From NCBI RefSeq assembly GCF_002946835.1, contig NZ_CP026652.1, forward strand, positions 62,001 to 126,000: a stretch of 64,000 bases of DNA, given 5' to 3'. Below are positions 26,811 through 36,435 of this stretch, one piece after another. The translations under genes and the position numbers were made by a program. Each line of letters opens with the position of its first letter. Within the stretch, counting starts at the first letter, position 1. A model generated the notes under the pieces. The model worked only from the letters and a program-made list of their open reading frames with translations, did not search any database and had not been told where the DNA came from. The DNA comes from Streptomyces dengpaensis (GTDB lineage: Bacteria; Actinomycetota; Actinomycetes; Streptomycetales; Streptomycetaceae).

Positions 26811-29800
26811 CTACCCAGCACGTGGCTTGCCCCCGCGCAGGCCCTGATCACCGAGGACGTCTTGACGTGACGCCTGGGTCTGCTGCTGCCGCGCAACTGC
26901 GGCAAGAAGCCGTTCGGGATCAGACATCCCGGGCACGGATACCCAGGCGCGCATCTCCTGGTCGGACAGGCCATCGACGGTGACTTGTGCGTAGCCGGCT
27001 GCGGTGTTCGGGGGGACGAGAGAGCGGAACGCAGCATCGGAGATCAGGAAAGCCATAGGGAACCCGGGCTCGGAGGTGAGGGCAGCCCTGAGTGCCGGAG
27101 CGTTGACCATGCGGGCGACTTGGTCCCTGCTGGCCCCGGTCCATCCGTGGTGATCGTGGGCTACTGCGCCTGTGTGCAGGGCTGCCCGAAGCCGCAACTG
27201 TGCCTGGGGTGAAGCCAGCCGATTGAGGTCGCGCAGTGCTTCGAGCAATGCGCGGGGCAGGGTGGCGAGCACCCGTTCCAGGGGGACGGTCGCCGGGAGG
27301 AGCGCGATCAGGCTGCCGTCGCCGCCGTCCTCGATACTGACGTGCTTGGGCTGAATACCGCAGGACTGGACTGCGTTGTCGAAAACCGCCTGCAGCGCTC
27401 TTTGGAGAGAGTGTTGCTCGGGTGTGTTGCGATGGCTGAATTGCTCGATGTCCAGTGCCAGAAGTGTGCCCCAGGTCGGGGTGTCGACGCCTGGAGCGAG
27501 GAAGAGCTGAGCAGACGTGCGGCGGCTTGATGGCGGACGGGATTCCGCTGTGGTCCAGCGGTCCTGTCCTTGTGGCGCAGGGTCGTCGAACACGAGTGTT
27601 TCCGCGGCGTCGCTGCCCTCGGCCGCCGCGGCGGCGTCGGCCTCGCGGGACTTGATGACCTGCGCCTGGTGCTGCTCGAAGCGAGCCTGCGCCTCGGCGT
27701 ACTGGCGCTCCCACTCCTCGCGCTGCTTCTCGTAGCCCTCGAGCCAGTCGTTGGTCTCGGGGTCGAAGCCCTCGGGGTAGATGTAGTTGCCCTGGTCGTC
27801 GTAGGACGCGGCCATGCCGTACAGGGTCGGGTCGAACTCGACCGAGGCCGGGTCGGCACCGAAGGACTCGTTGGCCTGCTTCAGCGAGAGGCTGATGCGA
27901 CGACGCTCGAGGTCGATGTCGATGACCTTGACGAAGATCTCGTCGTTGACCTGGACGACCTGCTCCGGGATCTCCACGTGGCGCTCGGCCAGCTCGGAGA
28001 TGTGGACCAGACCCTCGATGCCCTCGTCCACGCGGACGAACGCACCGAACGGAACCAGCTTGGTGACCTTACCCGGGACGACCTGACCGATCTGGTGCGT
28101 ACGGGCGAACTGCTGCCACGGGTCTTCCTGCGTCGCCTTGAGCGACAGGGAGACGCGCTCGCGGTCCATGTCGACGTCGAGGACCTCGACGGTGACTTCC
28201 TGGCCGACCTCGACAACCTCGGAGGGGTGGTCGATGTGCTTCCAGGAGAGCTCGGAGACGTGCACGAGGCCGTCGACGCCACCCAGGTCCACGAAGGCAC
28301 CGAAGTTGACGATCGAGGACACGACGCCGGAGCGGACCTGCCCCTTCTGGAGGGTGGTGAGGAACGTCTGGCGGACCTCGGACTGGGTCTGCTCCAGCCA
28401 GGCACGGCGGGACAGGACCACGTTGTTGCGGTTCTTGTCCAGCTCGATGATCTTCGCCTCGAGCTCCTTGCCCACGTAGGGCTGGAGGTCGTGGACACGG
28501 CGCATCTCGACGAGAGACGCGGGCAGGAAGCCGCGGAGGCCGATGTCGAGGATGAGACCACCCTTGACGACCTCGATGACGGTACCGGTGACGATGCCGT
28601 CCTCTTCCTTGATCTTCTCGATCGTGCCCCAGGCACGCTCGTACTGGGCGCGCTTCTTCGAGAGGATCAGGCGGCCTTCCTTGTCCTCCTTCTGGAGAAC
28701 AAGGGCTTCGATCTCGTCGCCGACGGCCACGACCTCGTTCGGGTCGACGTCGTGCTTGATCGAAAGCTCGCGGCTCGGGATGACACCTTCGGTCTTGTAA
28801 CCGATGTCGAGCAGGACCTCGTCCCGGTCGACCTTCACGATGACGCCGTCGACGATGTCGCCGTCGTTGAAGTACTTGATCGTCTCGTCGATCGCGGCGA
28901 GGAAGGCTTCCTCGTTACCGATGTCGTTGATGGCGACGGGTGGCGCGGTGGCCTCTGCGAGATCTATGGCCACCGCCGTGGCAGGCCAGGCTGCGGCGAG
29001 ATGCGGGTGCGTTGCCTGCCACGGTGCGGCGGCGTGGGCCGCAACCGTGCTGGGCGCGCTGTGCCGGCGGCGCGCCCGGGACGGCGGTGGGCTGCTGTGC
29101 CAGCTGTCGCTGCTCTTTTCCAGCAGGTTCTGGCACACCGTGTAGGAGGCTTTGACCAGCCGTGCGACGGGGTGGTCTGCTCCGACCAGCTCGGTGATGG
29201 TCCGGCATTGCCGCCGCAGGTCCCGGCAGATCTGTGCCGACCGGGTGTGTTCGGTGGTCGAGCGCACGCATTCGAGCCGGGCTACCGCGAGGTTGCCGGT
29301 CGCGGCAAGGGTCTGAGGATGGCACGCGCCGAGGCGCCGGGACAGGCGGGTGCTGATGAAGGCCAGCTGTGTGGTGGCCCGGTCCAGGCGTGCTGTTGAT
29401 TGGGCTGCCCGTGCGCACTCAACCTGCACGGCGGCGAGTTTGCCTTGCACGACCAGTGCGCGGGGATGGTCGGCACCGAGTATGGCGGACAGGCGCTGGC
29501 TGGCCGCTTCCAGTACTCCTGCCGCATGCTCGAGCCGGTCGTTGGACTGCGCCTCACGTGCCGACTCGACGTAGGCCAGCGCGAGCTGAGCCACGATCAG
29601 GTAGCCCTGCGGGTCGCGAGAGTCGAGTGTGGCGAGGGCGGTCAGGGAGGCGTTCCTGAGCTCTGCCATCGGCGCGTCATCGACGTCCTGCGGCTTCTTG
29701 CGGCGGCCGAGAGTGACCCGCACGCCTGCAAGAAGCTGGCGGATTTCGGCAGGTGGCGTGCCAGGTGCCGTGCCGAGGTGGTCCTCGGCCTGGGCCAGCC

Positions 29801-30350
29801 AGTGGGCTGCCTGCTCCGGCTGCGTACTGGCACTTATGGCCGCGAGGTTGGCCAGAGCCCGGCCCCGCGACCAATCCGGACCGCCGCCGCTGTCAGATGC
29901 CGGAGCCGACGGGATCGCGGGTAAGGCGCCGTCTCCCGGCGCGGCTGGAGGGCTGTCGGCGCTGGCATCAGCTGCTCCGCCCCGCCCGGTGCTGCGGGGG
30001 ACAAAAGCGGCTGTTGCCTGATCGCTGGCCAAGAGCCGCTGGGCCTCATCTGGGCGGCCGAGGCAGGTGAGCAGCACAGCGCACCGGTTGGGATCGCCGC
30101 CCGGCGGACGGCCCTGGGGCGGGTGTGAGACGAGCTGCTTCACCAGGGCGTAGGAAGCGTCGTTCAGCCCCATCTGGTACAGCAGCCACGCCAACCGCAT
30201 CACGGAGACAAGGTCGTCGCCATAGGCAGGAAAATCTCCCGCAGCCCACCGGGCCGTGAATGTCTTCAGTGCATCGGGCACCGTGACTCGGCGGGCATCG
30301 CGCAGTGCCGCTTCAGCACACGCCACAGCATCTTCATACGAATCGATCAT
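26811..30350 (-). CDS. TPR-like / ribosomal protein S1 / nucleotide-cyclase-like fusion protein
   Basis: One uninterrupted 1,179-codon frame from ATG 30350. Residues 1-470: helical TPR-like repeats (RLEHAAGVLEAASQRLSAIL, RATTQLAFISTRLSRRLGA). Residues about 472-916: a nearly complete actinobacterial 30S protein S1 with all four S1 motifs, beginning VAINDIGNEEAFLAAIDET and including DGVIVKVDRDEVLLDIGYK, NFGAFVDLGGVDGLVHVSEL and FGAFVRVDEGIEGLVHISEL; only its Ala/Ser-rich tail is replaced. Residues about 945-1179: a class III cyclase-like domain (LLALDIEQFSHRNTPEQ, EDGGDGSLIALLP, RLRAALHTGAVAHD). It overlaps the stop of the trypsin-like gene by 4 nt. S1 normally is a free protein of about 500 residues. 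A recombinational capture of rpsA in frame is the simplest origin; an assembly chimera must be excluded. Proposed as a conflict-type sensor with S1 as bait, which is inference. Confidence 0.85.
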   Translation of the reverse strand: MIDSYEDAVACAEAALRDARRVTVPDALKTFTARWAAGDFPAYGDDLVSVMRLAWLLYQMGLNDASYALVKQLVSHPPQGRPPGGDPNRCAVLLTCLGRPDEAQRLLASDQATAAFVPRSTGRGGAADASADSPPAAPGDGALPAIPSAPASDSGGGPDWSRGRALANLAAISASTQPEQAAHWLAQAEDHLGTAPGTPPAEIRQLLAGVRVTLGRRKKPQDVDDAPMAELRNASLTALATLDSRDPQGYLIVAQLALAYVESAREAQSNDRLEHAAGVLEAASQRLSAILGADHPRALVVQGKLAAVQVECARAAQSTARLDRATTQLAFISTRLSRRLGACHPQTLAATGNLAVARLECVRSTTEHTRSAQICRDLRRQCRTITELVGADHPVARLVKASYTVCQNLLEKSSDSWHSSPPPSRARRRHSAPSTVAAHAAAPWQATHPHLAAAWPATAVAIDLAEATAPPVAINDIGNEEAFLAAIDETIKYFNDGDIVDGVIVKVDRDEVLLDIGYKTEGVIPSRELSIKHDVDPNEVVAVGDEIEALVLQKEDKEGRLILSKKRAQYERAWGTIEKIKEEDGIVTGTVIEVVKGGLILDIGLRGFLPASLVEMRRVHDLQPYVGKELEAKIIELDKNRNNVVLSRRAWLEQTQSEVRQTFLTTLQKGQVRSGVVSSIVNFGAFVDLGGVDGLVHVSELSWKHIDHPSEVVEVGQEVTVEVLDVDMDRERVSLSLKATQEDPWQQFARTHQIGQVVPGKVTKLVPFGAFVRVDEGIEGLVHISELAERHVEIPEQVVQVNDEIFVKVIDIDLERRRISLSLKQANESFGADPASVEFDPTLYGMAASYDDQGNYIYPEGFDPETNDWLEGYEKQREEWERQYAEAQARFEQHQAQVIKSREADAAAAAEGSDAAETLVFDDPAPQGQDRWTTAESRPPSSRRTSAQLFLAPGVDTPTWGTLLALDIEQFSHRNTPEQHSLQRALQAVFDNAVQSCGIQPKHVSIEDGGDGSLIALLPATVPLERVLATLPRALLEALRDLNRLASPQAQLRLRAALHTGAVAHDHHGWTGASRDQVARMVNAPALRAALTSEPGFPMAFLISDAAFRSLVPPNTAAGYAQVTVDGLSDQEMRAWVSVPGMSDPERLLAAVARQQQTQASRQDVLGDQGLRGGKPRAG

Positions 30351-31372
30351 GCCTCACCCCCCTTGTCGCCGCTGAGCGACCCGTGTGCGCGCAACGCCTT
30401 CGTGAGGTCGTCGAGCAACCGTAGGCGGAAAGCGTCCAAGTCCAGTCGGTCGACCAGCCTGCTGTCGCCCAAGTGGTCGAGAAATTTGAGAGAGTCTTCC
30501 GTCCGAGCACACAGCTGGGCCACCACCGGGTCCCTGATGTCCTGAGGAGACCACGCGACGGCCTCTGCCTTGGGTGATATGTCCAAAGTGGCTGTGCTGG
30601 AATCCCCGTCGCCGCAAACTGGAGGGGTTTGATGGTGTGCTCCGGCGCGCGCCTGCGCGCTGTGCGCCTGCCCGGCACCGGGGGCGGCGGGGAGCACGAC
30701 CGCTTCCTCGGGTGAGGGGGCCGCAGCCGACTGAGCCGCCGGCAGAGGACTGCCGGTCAGCCATTGCGCCAAGCTCAGAGCGGACAGCCCTGGGAACGCC
30801 TCCATCGCACTGTCGATCGCCGTGGCGATCACCCCGTCGGCGGCGCTGGGACCCGACCAGCGAGGGGAGCTGGGTCCCATGAGCACACCCACCAGAGTCT
30901 GCTCCGTATCCGCGGTCACCCGTTCGACAGGCCCGCCGCCGAAGGCGCTGTAATCCTTGGCCGGCCCGTCCAGCACCAGCTGAAGAGTCGTACGGCAGGG
31001 AGCATCCTGCGCGTGGTCGTGCACGACGTCGTCCACCGTGCCGTGCAACGGGCGCCGCACGCGCGGGGGGGTGTAAGGGGCCAGCCAGTCATCGCCCTTG
31101 ACGACATGATCCATACGCGGAGTGGGAAGAACCTGACTCGGCCGGGCCACCACCAAGATCAAAGCAAGGCCGGCCTCCGGCTGCAAGTCGACAACCCGCC
31201 CTTCCAGCTCCACCGGTTCTTCGCCGGCCAGCTCCAGGACCAGCGTGGAGCCGTTGTCGAGCGACTGCACGCACTCAATGAGCGTCATGACGAAGAAACG
31301 GGTGATGAAAAACCCGCCGCCCAGCACGGCATTGTGCTGACACAGGTCGACCCAGTACTCGTCTTCGTTCAT
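30347..31372 (-). CDS. Degenerate trypsin-like protein coupled to the S1 fusion
   Basis: 341 residues from ATG 31372; the frame to 31540 is longer but less coding-like. The N-terminus GGGFFITRFFVMT-LIECV, then VELEGRVVDLQPEAGLALIL, follows the start of trypsin-like effector domains (G-S-GF-V...VLTAAHCV...DLALL) but the catalytic His and Asp positions are not conserved, so proteolysis is unlikely. The middle is Ala/Pro-rich and the C-terminus helical (DPVVAQLCARTEDSLKFLDH). Its stop overlaps the start of the TPR-S1-cyclase gene (ATGA), so the two are made together. The trypsin-like assignment is by pattern and tentative. Confidence 0.55.
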   Translation of the reverse strand: MNEDEYWVDLCQHNAVLGGGFFITRFFVMTLIECVQSLDNGSTLVLELAGEEPVELEGRVVDLQPEAGLALILVVARPSQVLPTPRMDHVVKGDDWLAPYTPPRVRRPLHGTVDDVVHDHAQDAPCRTTLQLVLDGPAKDYSAFGGGPVERVTADTEQTLVGVLMGPSSPRWSGPSAADGVIATAIDSAMEAFPGLSALSLAQWLTGSPLPAAQSAAAPSPEEAVVLPAAPGAGQAHSAQARAGAHHQTPPVCGDGDSSTATLDISPKAEAVAWSPQDIRDPVVAQLCARTEDSLKFLDHLGDSRLVDRLDLDAFRLRLLDDLTKALRAHGSLSGDKGGEA

Positions 31373-31590
31373 GAGTCCCTCAGATCCGTTCGCGTACGAT
31401 CGGCCATGGGCCGAAAACCTCAACTGTTCGTGCACCCGCCTTCCGTAGGCGCCCCGCTCGTCTTGCACCCACAACGCTGCCTTGTGCCCCATCGGTTCCG
31501 CCCGGACAGGCACACAAGAAGTGAGGGCGCACGGCAGCAAGGCAGGCGCACAACGGAGCGCGAAACCCCCTCACGCACGCCTCCCGCTGG

Positions 31591-33054
31591 TCATGCGCGC
31601 CCCAGAGCGCGGCTGGCGCCCGAGATCACGGCGGTCGCCAGCAGCCATCCGGACACGATGAGGAAAACGGCAACCGCCTTGTCCCAGCCCGCAGGATCGA
31701 AAGCGGAGCGGTAGCCCAACGAGACGACGGGCACCAACAGATCCACGCAGTACAGCACCGGATCGAAGACGCGCTGGCCCGAACCGCCCACCCGGGCGGG
31801 CGTGCGCACCGAGAACCAAGAAGAGCCCGCCGCCACCAGAGCCAGCAACCACAGCAGCGCCCGCCGCGGAGCGTACCCATAGCCGAACAGGACGTCCTGC
31901 ACAATGCCCCAGATCCGGCCGGTGAACCGGTCCCCACGCCGCAGGTGCCGCTCCCGTGCATGGCGTACAGTCCGCGCCGCTCTCTCGTCCCCGGACAACT
32001 GGTAGGACACGGCCAGTTGTTCGAAGACGCCGACCCCTGCCTCCTTGTCGAGGGCGAGCCAGCCGAGCCGGCCCTTCACATCCACAGGCGAGGCGGAACC
32101 CAGGCGTTTGTAGACCAGCCCCTCGATGTCGAGGTTGCCCGGGAGAGGCCAGGCAGACGGATCGTCGACCAGGGCGCCGACGTGAGCATCCCGCAAGACG
32201 ATTCGTCCTTGCGGAGCGCTGTGCAGGTCAAGGCGCAGCCGCGGGGTCGTCAGCCTGCTGAGGACAAGTCCCGCGTGCGGGCCGGCCAGGGTGGCATCGT
32301 GAAAGGTGACCACGGACTCGACGGCGGCTCCCCGCAGGAGGACCTGGCCACTGGTGTGGAAACCCCAGTCCGCGTAAAACCCCCGGCCGCAGGCCAGCCC
32401 GGTGGCATCCAGGCCGCCGACCCGCGCCCCGTTCAAACCGACAGCGTGCCCGACCCGGGCGTCGCGCAGATAGAGCGCTCCGGTGGAGTTCAGGTCCTGT
32501 CCCTGGACAGCGCCGTCAACCCGCAGCCGGGGGGCAAAACACGACCACAGGCCGGTGGAGAACAGGGACAGCTCCTCTGCCACCAGGTTGCCGGCGATCC
32601 GCGCGTCCGCAAGCCGCAGCGGCGCATGAGCAGAAGACTCCGGCACCCGGCGCGGTGCCCGCACCCCGTCGCGCACGGCGCCCACCCCGGTGCCCAGTGC
32701 CATCGGCTGGCCAGGCTCAGCACCGATGCGGCAGCCGGCCAGCCGCACATCTCCCTCGACCGCAAGGCCGTCGGCCATCAACGCGGGAACACGCGAGGCA
32801 CCGAGATCCAGCGACACCGCCGAAAGACCGCGCAGATCCAGAGGGTCCGCAAAGTGGCACTCCACGAACTCCAGTCCGAAACCGAGCCGCCGGTGCGTCA
32901 GATCCACCGGACCCACGATGCGCGCACCCCGTAACCGGAACGGCCCGGACGCCGGGTCGTGGCCGGCCACCGCGGCCTCAAGTCTGCTCGCCCCGATGGA
33001 CCTTCCCGCCGCCGCCACACGCTGCAGCCGGGCCATATCACCATGCCACGCCAT
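31591..33054 (-). CDS. Membrane protein with repetitive beta-helix-like N-terminus
   Basis: 487 residues from ATG 33054 (GGGGGA upstream); longer frames overlap the divergent gene's promoter. About 340 residues of short repeats such as LRLADARIAGNLVAEELSL, GALYLRDARVGHAVGLNGA and QVLLRGAAVESVVTFHDAT look like a pentapeptide-like solenoid. The last 110 residues hold three hydrophobic stretches (ALLWLLALVAAGSSWF, YCVDLLVPVVSL, VAVFLIVSGWLLATAVI). Related Streptomyces proteins are loosely annotated as membrane-associated; function unknown. Divergent from the kinase-like gene and 218 bp upstream of the trypsin-like gene, same strand. Confidence 0.65.
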   Translation of the reverse strand: MAWHGDMARLQRVAAAGRSIGASRLEAAVAGHDPASGPFRLRGARIVGPVDLTHRRLGFGLEFVECHFADPLDLRGLSAVSLDLGASRVPALMADGLAVEGDVRLAGCRIGAEPGQPMALGTGVGAVRDGVRAPRRVPESSAHAPLRLADARIAGNLVAEELSLFSTGLWSCFAPRLRVDGAVQGQDLNSTGALYLRDARVGHAVGLNGARVGGLDATGLACGRGFYADWGFHTSGQVLLRGAAVESVVTFHDATLAGPHAGLVLSRLTTPRLRLDLHSAPQGRIVLRDAHVGALVDDPSAWPLPGNLDIEGLVYKRLGSASPVDVKGRLGWLALDKEAGVGVFEQLAVSYQLSGDERAARTVRHARERHLRRGDRFTGRIWGIVQDVLFGYGYAPRRALLWLLALVAAGSSWFSVRTPARVGGSGQRVFDPVLYCVDLLVPVVSLGYRSAFDPAGWDKAVAVFLIVSGWLLATAVISGASRALGRA

Positions 33055-33134
33055 CGCCAGATCCCCCGATACGTTCCGCAGGCATATCACCACAACATGC
33101 GCCACCACGGGCCCGGTTCGGACAGACTGGGCCG

Positions 33135-34754
33135 ATGAGCGGATGCACCTACTTCGGTGAGGAAGCAGCGGCCGCACTGGAGCAGTGGCAGCGCGGCGGG
33201 CGCACGCTGGACTTCGTGGAGGCACTGCCGGACGGCGGCAGCGGAGCCCGGCTGGCCATCTTCCATCACGACGGGGACGCAGACCACCCGGAACACAAAC
33301 TGCTGATCAAACTCTGCGCACCGGACGAAGGCGCCGTCACCGAACCCTACGACCTGGATATCGCATGGAAGTCAGGCCCGCCGTTCAACAAAGGAGCACG
33401 CACCTTCGACTTCCCCGACCGCCGCCTCGTCCGACAGGTCTACCCGCCGCTGGCGGTGGGAGACACCTGGCTGATGTTTCTCAGCATTGCCCTCGACGAC
33501 CGCGGGGATCACGAACTGACCCCGCTCAGTGGGCTCACTTCCCCCACAGAGCGCGCCACCGTTGCCGCAGCAGTCATCCGTTCGGTGCTGAGCGAGTGGA
33601 ATCCGGACCCGGGCGCCGATCACACCATGTCGGCGCTGGAATACCTGCGCCAGGCGCTCGGCCACCGGGCAGCCCCCGACAGCCGACTGGCCCGCACGGC
33701 AACCCGCGTTCTGGGCGCCGACGCCCAGCGTCCGCACATTACGTTGCCGGGCTGCTCCGAATCCCTGCCCAACCCCCTGCTGTTCCCCAGCTCGCCGCTG
33801 GCCGGACTGAAGCCACCCACCGTCGCTCTGGGACGCGCCCACTACGACCTGCACCCCGCCAACATCATGGTGGAGACGACCCCCTCACTCGTCCCCGACG
33901 CCCATCGCCTCGTCGACCTGTCACGCTTTCAGCAACGCGGCCTGCTGGCACGGGATCCGGTACATCTCACACTGTGCCTGGTCTGCGACTACCTCCCTGA
34001 GCTGAGCGAGCGAGCCCTCAACGACCTGATCGAACTTCTCACCGCAGACGCGGCACCCGACCCGAACGAGGACTTGCTGCCTGCCAGCTTGCACTCGACC
34101 ATTCAGCAGACACGATCCGCGCCGGACGACTGGCGCCTCACCCGGCACTACTCCTTGACCGATTGGCGCCCCCAGTATCTTCTCGCCCTCCAAGCCTGCG
34201 CCCTGATGTTCGTCACGCGACGCGCACGCGAAAGAGAACAGACGTGGTTTCTGGAACTTGCCGCCCGCGCCTGCGCCGCCTTCGCCCCCGTGGCCAAGAC
34301 CATCTCATCGCCCCCACAGCCACCCCCCACAACCCCAAAGGACACCGCTACGCCACCACGCTCCTTGGCGGAATTCCCCACGCCCACAGCTGTCCAGGCA
34401 GAACTGGAACGCCAGCGCCCGCAGCTGACCCACGCCCTGAACCGGCTCTCCGACGCCCGCTTCGACCGCATCCTCGCCGAGAACCTGCGCACGGTCATCC
34501 ACCGATGCGAGAAGCTGGAACGAATGGCGGCCCATACCCCCTCCACGCACCCCAACGCTGCAGTCGATCCGCCCTGGCAACCGGTGCTCGAGACAGCCCG
34601 TGCCCTGGACGAGATCCGAACCTGGCACGAGCACCGGCCGAACAGCCGTGAAGAATTTCAGCGCGTCCGAGACCAATTCCTCGCCGCCCTCAGCACGCTC
34701 CTGGACCATCAGGACCCGACAACGGAAGATCTATCCGCAGGCCCCCGCCCATAG
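33135..34754 (+). CDS. Kinase-like (APH-fold) protein
   Basis: 539 residues from ATG 33135; a 699-codon frame upstream is antisense to the membrane protein gene. RAHYDLHPANIMVET (about residues 236-250) matches the catalytic loop of aminoglycoside-phosphotransferase-type kinases (HxDxxxxN), followed 15 residues later by RLVDLSRFQQRG in place of the usual D-F/Y metal loop. No clear glycine-rich loop is visible at the N-terminus, so activity is uncertain. The C-terminal 180 residues are Pro-rich then helical. Divergent from the membrane protein; possibly part of the same conflict block. Confidence 0.6.
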   Translation: MSGCTYFGEEAAAALEQWQRGGRTLDFVEALPDGGSGARLAIFHHDGDADHPEHKLLIKLCAPDEGAVTEPYDLDIAWKSGPPFNKGARTFDFPDRRLVRQVYPPLAVGDTWLMFLSIALDDRGDHELTPLSGLTSPTERATVAAAVIRSVLSEWNPDPGADHTMSALEYLRQALGHRAAPDSRLARTATRVLGADAQRPHITLPGCSESLPNPLLFPSSPLAGLKPPTVALGRAHYDLHPANIMVETTPSLVPDAHRLVDLSRFQQRGLLARDPVHLTLCLVCDYLPELSERALNDLIELLTADAAPDPNEDLLPASLHSTIQQTRSAPDDWRLTRHYSLTDWRPQYLLALQACALMFVTRRAREREQTWFLELAARACAAFAPVAKTISSPPQPPPTTPKDTATPPRSLAEFPTPTAVQAELERQRPQLTHALNRLSDARFDRILAENLRTVIHRCEKLERMAAHTPSTHPNAAVDPPWQPVLETARALDEIRTWHEHRPNSREEFQRVRDQFLAALSTLLDHQDPTTEDLSAGPRP

Positions 34755-34809
34755 CACCATCCCCAGCACCGTCACCACCCGCACAGCCCCGTGCCACGAC
34801 CGAAGCGCC

Positions 34810-35030
34810 ACGGCTCTCCCGCGTCTACTCGACCACCTGGTCCCTGGCCTGCTCCAGACCGAGGGCTCCGCGCGGGCCGTGCTCAGCACCAACGCCCGGC
34901 TGCTGGACCTACCGGACGACGCCGCAGCGCGCCTCGAACGGTCGAAAGTCCCTCCACGAACCGGGGCACCGGGTTCGTCATGCTGGTCGAAGAGGGCGTC
35001 ATCTACCACCGGTTGGGTAACGCAGGGTCT
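34810..35030 (+). pseudogene. DUF5753-type XRE regulator, remnant
   Basis: LVPGLLQTEGSARAVLST and ARLERSK are the start of the DUF5753 ligand domain of Streptomyces XRE/DUF397 regulators, and after a frameshift FVMLVEEGVIYHRLGNA matches its next segment. The HTH domain and the C-terminus are missing. Confidence 0.6.
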
Positions 35031-35714
35031 GGTACGGCACCCAGGCCCGCCGCCGGCACGAGCACCCCCGCGAAGTCCTCAAGCGAGTCGAACGCCCACG
35101 CGCTACCCGTCACGGTGAGGGTCGTACGGGCGGGCCTGAACTCCGGATAACCTCCCCGTCTCCGGAGTCCATGAACTGGCCGGGATCACCGCGTAGGGAT
35201 CAACAACGGTGCACCGCCCGTACGATGCCAGCGTGACCGCCCGCCGCACCCTTGGCACCGGCCCTCAGGCTCCGGCGCACAGCATCCGCGCCGCCCAGGC
35301 CGATCTCCTCGACGCCCTGCCCGGTGTCCGCCTCCCCGACCTTGACGAGCTGCGGGGCCGGGGAGTGCTCGGAGCGCAAACGGCGGCGCCCCGGGGGCCG
35401 CGCCGTGTTCTTGGAGCCGGCGGCCGCCCGGTCGACGACCCGTCCACCTCGCTCGGCTGACGCGCCCTCAGCGCCGCCGTTATCTCAGTGGGCATTTAGA
35501 GACCGTCCATGTCGGTAAGTAACTTTCATGGCCGTCAGGTTTGAGGTGTTTGCCCCATACGCGCACTCTCGCGTCCATCGAGCTGCGAACTTGGCCGCCC
35601 GTTTGCTCCGGTTCTCGTGCGCGAAGTCCGTCTGGTTCGAAGATCAGGCAGAAACGCCCAGCAGCAGCGGAACAGCACTGTCCGCCGCATCCATGATCAC
35701 GCTGCGCGCGAAAG
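35031..35714. other. Degenerate region without a recognisable gene
   Basis: About 680 bp with only short, low-quality frames, for example 83 codons at 35209-35460. Nothing matches a family I know. It separates the DUF5753 and amidohydrolase remnants and is probably decayed accessory DNA. Confidence 0.4.
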
Positions 35715-36027
35715 CGCGAGGCTAAGGCTCGGCATCGGATCGGACGGGCCGCTGAACCCATTCCTGGGCATCTTCTGCGCGGTGACCCATCCGGCGCGTC
35801 CCGAAGAGGCCGTCGACATCACCACTGCTGTGCGGGCTTACACCCTCGGTAGCGCTTGGGCGCAGCGCCGTGAGCACGAACTCGGCCTGCTCACCCCCGG
35901 CTACCTTGCCGATCTCGCCGTACTCTCCCAGGACATCTTCAGCGTCGAGACAGAGGCACTTCCCACCACAGAGAGCGTGCTCACCATGGTCGGAGGAGCT
36001 ATCTGCCACCGAACCGGCGCATGCTGA
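35715..36027 (+). pseudogene. Amidohydrolase, C-terminal remnant
   Basis: The frame LGIGSDGPLNPFLGIFCA, then AVRAYTLGSAWAQRREHELG and YLADLAVLSQDIFSV, is the last 100 residues of a YtcJ-like amidohydrolase, including the conserved SDGP segment near the metal site. The N-terminal three quarters are absent. It ends where a CoA-transferase remnant on the opposite strand ends. Confidence 0.75.
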
Positions 36028-36342
36028 CCACCGGGTCTCATCCTCGCCCGCCTGCCCTGGGGCACAGCTCAACCTCGCGGGCGAGGTACTGCCGGGCGAA
36101 TTCGCTATTCTCACCCACATACGACGCCGTGATGCGCTACGCGGTGCTTCGCGAGCAGCACCCCTAGCCTGAAGTCGTCCACGCCGTGATTGTTGGACAC
36201 GATCGCGGCGTGGACGGCCCCTGCGTCCAGGAGCGCACGGATGAGCGTCGTGGGAAGCAGCCCGAAGCGCCGACCGCCATGCTTGCCCCGGGGCCCAGAT
36301 CCGTCAGGGGCGCCGCCGTATCCTGGTACACCTTGTCCATCA
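36026..36342 (-). pseudogene. 3-oxoacid CoA-transferase subunit A, frameshifted N-terminal remnant
   Basis: From ATG 36342: MDKVYQDTAAPLTDLGPGAS, then in a second frame LLPTTLIRALLDAGAVHAAI and SNNHGVDDFRLGVLLAKHRV, then in a third frame YVGENSEFARQYLAREVEL. This order matches the start of succinyl-CoA:3-ketoacid CoA-transferase A, with two frameshifts and truncation near 36026. It lies downstream of the MBL/SDR operon and was probably its third gene. Confidence 0.75.
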
Positions 36343-36435
36343 TCGCTCCCCTGCTGCCTGCTGCACACGGCCGGTGACCTCGCCCAGACCTATGCTTCCG
36401 GACCTGACGGCGCTGCGGCGCCGCCTTGAGGATCT

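Noticed and set aside
27570..29399. 609-codon frame antisense to the S1 fusion
   Set aside because: Mirror of the strongly biased S1 codons; no domain, and the S1 frame is unmistakable.
35209..35460. 83-codon frame (MHRPYDASVTARRTLGTGPQ...)
   Set aside because: No family recognised, poor codon pattern and surrounded by decayed sequence.
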